A DNA stretch of 64,000 nucleotides from Glandiceps talaboti (lineage: Eukaryota > Hemichordata > Enteropneusta > Spengelidae), in the NCBI RefSeq assembly GCF_964340395.1, contig NC_135569.1, positions 14,695,519 to 14,759,518 on the forward strand, written 5' to 3'. Below the pieces are notes generated by a model, which was not told the DNA's origin, ran no database searches, and saw only the letters and a list, made by a program, of their open reading frames with translations. Within the stretch, counting starts at the first letter, position 1. Each line of letters opens with the position of its first letter. The position numbers and the translations under genes were made by a program. Of the stretch, positions 60,113-64,000 are shown piece by piece.

Positions 60113-60985
60113 ATGGCGTACATAATTAGTGGTCATCAGATCCCGTCACTTTTGAAGACATTGACAAAATGGCTGCCAGCCTGCCTCCCAGTCTACCAGT
60201 TGATCAAACACAATTACAGCAATACCTGGCCAGCTGTGACCATCTACACAGATAATGATGACGTAGAGAAAATTACCACCGTTGTGTGTTCATGTGGAAA
60301 TTATGAAATAAGTCTTACTGGCAGCACATACACTTTTTATAGTGTGGATAATGAAGCCTTGAGATTGCTACTTAGTGCACCTGGTACTGTCGACTGGACA
60401 AGCGATGTTGTTGATTTTCACATCGTTTCAATGTCACAATTCCCAATTGTAAACGACGTCATGAGCGAGCACAACAAAATACTACTAAAGTGTCTAAATA
60501 CGCCGGAATATCTCGGTGGCGCACATATTTATACCCTCAATGACCGAGAGAGGGCGATCGCAATTGCTGAACGGCCATTGCCTGAAGGATTCACATTCGG
60601 AAGCTTGAAACGTGAACATGATTCCATTTTGCTAAGCAAGTGGCACTACCCACTTCCTCCCCCAGCTGTAGAAGATTATGCCAAGACTATCGAATATTTG
60701 CCAAATCTTGCCATTTACAACGAGAGAGGAGAGGTCGTTTCGTGGGCAGTCGTGAAGGCGTTCGGTGACATCGGGCATACACATACAGTACCCGAGTACC
60801 GTAAACAAGGTTTCGCTAGTATGATCACCGCAAATCTAGCAAAACGCAGAATAGAAGATGGTAACTTACCATATGTGGCAGTTCGTAATTACTACGAAGT
60901 CTCTATTAAAGCACATGAAAAGCTGGGTTTTGCCACACGAGAGGATCTAAATGTGAACTACTATTGTTACATTTCCGAAGAGTAA
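60113..60985 (+). CDS. Glycine N-acyltransferase-like (GLYAT family) protein
   Basis: Family members transfer an acyl group from acyl-CoA to glycine or another amino acid, in detoxification and acyl-CoA balance; vertebrate enzymes are mitochondrial. The 290-residue frame matches the usual length. The C-terminal GNAT fold is shown by GHTHTVPEYRKQGFASMI (221-238), where R-x-x-G-x-A is the CoA pyrophosphate-binding loop. LAIYNERGEVVSWAV (199-213) and the HEKLGFA segment (268-274) also fit. The start is the ATG four bases after a TTCCCCACAG acceptor at 60108, so the 5'UTR is spliced. The longer upstream frame (from 60017) crosses this acceptor and is rejected. The whole coding region is in one exon, whereas vertebrate GLYAT genes are split. 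Substrate not predictable. AATAAA at 61186 may end the transcript. Confidence 0.88.
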   Translation: MAYIISGHQIPSLLKTLTKWLPACLPVYQLIKHNYSNTWPAVTIYTDNDDVEKITTVVCSCGNYEISLTGSTYTFYSVDNEALRLLLSAPGTVDWTSDVVDFHIVSMSQFPIVNDVMSEHNKILLKCLNTPEYLGGAHIYTLNDRERAIAIAERPLPEGFTFGSLKREHDSILLSKWHYPLPPPAVEDYAKTIEYLPNLAIYNERGEVVSWAVVKAFGDIGHTHTVPEYRKQGFASMITANLAKRRIEDGNLPYVAVRNYYEVSIKAHEKLGFATREDLNVNYYCYISEE

Positions 60986-61185
60986 GCTTAGATATCACAA
61001 ATCACATGCCAGCTTGTGATCCCTTTACATATATACTGTTCATGACAGAAACTTTTATAAATTTGATCAGAGGTATTAGCCACTGCATGGTTTAGGTGGG
61101 CTTACGACAATAGCCCTAGCTTTCACTAAAGGTGTACTGATATTCATTCAGAAAATTGACTTATATAAGGTAGCACAAGCTGTAA

Positions 61186-61191
61186 AATAAA
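61186..61191 (+). terminator. Candidate polyadenylation signal AATAAA
   Basis: First AATAAA, 200 bases after the GLYAT-like stop codon. Further copies follow near 61350 and 61690. Confidence 0.4.
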
Positions 61192-61435
61192 AATTTTAAA
61201 TCTTAAACATTTCCTGCTACTATATATATGTTCATGAAAGGACAAACCCACTAATAGAAATGGAGGTAAGAATGAACTTAAAATTGAAACCTTTTTGAAC
61301 TCAATATGATTCCTGAATATGGTCACTGTAACATTGTTAGCTATATGAGAAAATAAAACATTGTAGTTTTTTCAGGAAAAACAAGATTAAGGTGAACTAC
61401 AAATTTATTAATTATTTTAAAAAGACTAGGAACTT

Positions 61436-61614
61436 TCCATCCATCCATCCATCCATCCATCCATCCACCCATCCATACATATATCCTTCCATCCATCCAT
61501 CCATCCATCCAATCATCCATCCATGCAATCAATCATCCATCCATCCATCCATCCATCCATCCATTCATTCATTCATTCATTCATTCATTCATTCATTCAT
61601 TCATTCATTCATTT
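61436..61614. repeat. CCAT and ATTC microsatellites
   Basis: CATC units change to ATTC units at about 61560. Confidence 0.95.
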
Positions 61615-62229
61615 TGGCGTCATTAGTTTGGTTCTACCATGATTCTTTTAAGACCTGTTGTACATGTATGTAGAGCCGTTTTGAATATTAGAAATTAGAA
61701 AATAAACTTTTAATTGTAAACTTTATGAAAGGGGTATTTTTTCGATGACTCTCAGCTAAAAATATATAAATCACCTAGCTTCACCCACCCCTCCCACATA
61801 TCTTGTTGATGTCTTGCCTTTCCACAAGAAATGCATAATACACATGTAAATAACACTATCAGGTATTAAAAGAGTAACCATCTGACATCTCAAGTCAATC
61901 GACTAAATATACATAATGTATATAATAGTTCCCTATCTGGTGAAACAACATCAATCCTAAACCAGTGTCTATACCACAATAGCTACATGAATTAAAATCA
62001 ACATGAAGTCACTAATCAGGATACCTTTTATAAACTCTAACTCCAGATCCCAAAGCAGTTTAAGTTCTACAGCTAAGGAAGAAGGTGTTTTGTTCTCAAA
62101 ATGAAAGTAATGAAATGGTAAACATTATAATAAATGCATAGGACGTTTTAATAAACACTGACAAAATAAACGAAAACCGGAAGTCGGAATAACATTGACT
62201 GACTTGTAAAAAGTAACGAATTCTGTTTC

Positions 62230-62650
62230 ACAATATGTTACACAGTATCATTGACTTGTACTGGGTACATCAGAGACCGATTGCCCAAATTAAAACCAGT
62301 ATCAACCCAGAATGATTGAGCAAATGCAGTATAATCACAAACTAAATGCAGAAAATCAGTTCCACCATTGAAGTGGTATGAACTCAGTGTCATAGCAGAT
62401 TGACTGTAAAAGCCCAGTATCGTCACAGAGTATAATTCTTGTACTCAGTAATTGCACAAACTGATACACAATCACAGACTAATTACACAAACTCAGAGTC
62501 ACCGCGGAATGGACCGTAAAACCTTAGTATCATCGCAGACTGAAAATCACAAACTCGGTGTAAACACAAGATGATTGCACAAAACCAGTGAAATAACAAA
62601 TTGGTCTACTCAATATCAGACTGATTCAGTGTTTGCACAACTCTGTATAA
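62230..62650. repeat. Degenerate about 40-bp minisatellite
   Basis: Imperfect repeats built on CTCAGTGTCAT-GCAGACTGA-TGCACAAA, losing register toward both ends. Confidence 0.6.
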
Positions 62651-63296
62651 ATTGACCTGTACTCTACCCTATGCTGGTGTGTAGGCGAGAGCTATATATC
62701 ATAGTCACATGTTGACAACCAAGACAACCTACAGAAGTGAGTCCATATGTTATAGGGGATTCATCATGTGCATGCAGACGATACATTTCTGTGAGATTGG
62801 CCATGACGTTTTTTGTTAAACACATAACAGATAACAGAGTTGACCTCTCACTCTAAAAACTTTTCATTCTCTGGTATGTTGTGAATGGTCAATATACAGT
62901 TAGATATATAACATTAGAACATGTTCAATCTATATATCAAATCTGCAATGTGTTTACTGTAAATAGCGACATGCCATTGACAAACTATACACTTTGAATA
63001 CGATTGTATACTGTGTGCTATGCTACTTGTGTGTAATATTTATCTAGCATGCAGTTTCACTGTAGTTGTATTCCTCATCTACTCGAAACTACACACTCAT
63101 AGTGAACTGCCTGTACATCCACAGCCACTTGTACGATTTTAGGACTATAGGATAACTAGTTGTGTAGCTAGGGTCGTAGAAATTGGAGAGCCTATTTACT
63201 GAAGTAGGTCATCAGCTGTCGATCTTTATTTGTTGAACTACCACACTGACTTGAAAGATACGACGTGTCGTGTCGAAATGTCACCCCACCCAACCG

Positions 63297-63439
63297 TCAC
63301 GTGATTTGAGAGGGACTGATAACGACTGAAAAATACGACATATCGTTCAGTCTAATAGTGACCCTGGTGTTGATTGATTATCCGTCAGTTCACACTACCC
63401 CACAGGTCTGTACCAAAGGTGGAGCAGTCAAACACGTAC
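63297..63439 (+). promoter_or_regulatory. Presumed promoter and first exon of a second GLYAT-like gene
   Basis: TCACGTGATTTG at 63297 and CCACAGGTCTGT at about 63401, leading to a GTAAGTAC donor at 63440, repeat the order seen at 58785-58919. No coding exon follows before the window ends at 64000, so the paralogue body would lie outside. Confidence 0.4.
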
Positions 63440-64000
63440 GTAAGTACAAACTCAGACCATTATAGTTATACACTTCCAAGATCTGTCAGCCCGACGTTTT
63501 TTTTCCATCCAAGAGATTTCACCCAAAGAACACGTTGATTTTTATTCATTGTCGTTCGCCAGAGGACAGTATGCTATGTCAGACAGTCAGGTCATTGGGT
63601 CACCTGTGTTTGTCATATGACGTAAAACAGTCTTATTTACAATGCTACAATTCATCATCGGGGTGTCAAATTAACATATAGGCCTGCGATTCAAATTCTG
63701 TGCGTGAACTGCGCATGCCACGAACACTCAGAGTAACAACATGCTTCTTTCAGGAATGTCAATGGATTCAAGTGTGATATGTCTGTGTCAGTAGCAGTGT
63801 TCAAGTTAGACGATAATATTTAGCATCGTTAAGGGAGCTTCGTAATTACAAGGTGGGGGGTGGGGAGGGGGTCATCGTTTACAAATTGGTTCTCAGCGAG
63901 GGCAACATTTAAGAAAATGAAATTGGGAAATGGTCATATTTTACTTTCACTCATCTTGTTTTTACATCTCGGAAGGAGTAGGGTAATTGGATGGTGTCTG
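63440..64000. other. Unassigned right edge
   Basis: Possibly the first intron of the second GLYAT-like gene. A G-rich run sits at about 63855-63870. Nothing else supported. Confidence 0.3.

Larger units (their letters stand above)
60986..63280. other. Intergenic region downstream of the GLYAT-like gene
   Basis: 3'UTR and several AATAAA motifs (61186 and later), a CCAT/ATTC microsatellite at 61436-61614, and a degenerate satellite at 62230-62650. No exon supported. Confidence 0.5.

Overview
This is animal nuclear DNA. It is AT-rich, its genes are split by GT-AG spliceosomal introns with classic acceptor tracts, and it is dense in microsatellites, minisatellites and foldback (MITE-like) elements. 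Gene content (a single SCO-type copper chaperone, a DEG/ENaC channel, a glycine N-acyltransferase-like gene, a YihQ-type GH31 enzyme) and the many satellites suggest a marine invertebrate such as a hemichordate, cephalochordate or mollusc. The sequence alone does not settle the phylum.

Layout: 1-5300 holds two minisatellites and a possible last exon of a plus-strand gene. 6036-16374 (minus) is a seven-exon SCO1 gene whose introns carry a tRNA-derived SINE, foldback elements and satellites. 19903-23712 (minus) is a three-exon GH31 gene that I read as a sulfoquinovosidase. It has a signal peptide, all the residues known to bind sulfoquinovose in the E. coli enzyme, and a separate last exon encoding a C-terminal membrane anchor. 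23715-29200 is repeat-rich, with one possible terminal exon at 27686-27836 (minus). 29223-54964 (plus) is a 25-exon DEG/ENaC channel of about 1134 residues, with fourteen LDL-receptor class A (LDLa) modules inserted after TM1, each on its own phase 1-1 exon. 60113-60985 (plus) is the single coding exon of a GLYAT-like N-acyltransferase. Its presumed first exon and promoter (about 58785-58919) are echoed at 63297-63439, so a tandem paralogue probably starts at the right edge.

The genes do not form a pathway. The two most unusual items are the membrane-anchored animal sulfoquinovosidase candidate and the LDLa-DEG/ENaC fusion. I assembled the exons by eye from splice signals, phase continuity and family resemblance. 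All three multi-exon genes close in frame: 945, 2178 and 3405 coding bases including stop codons.
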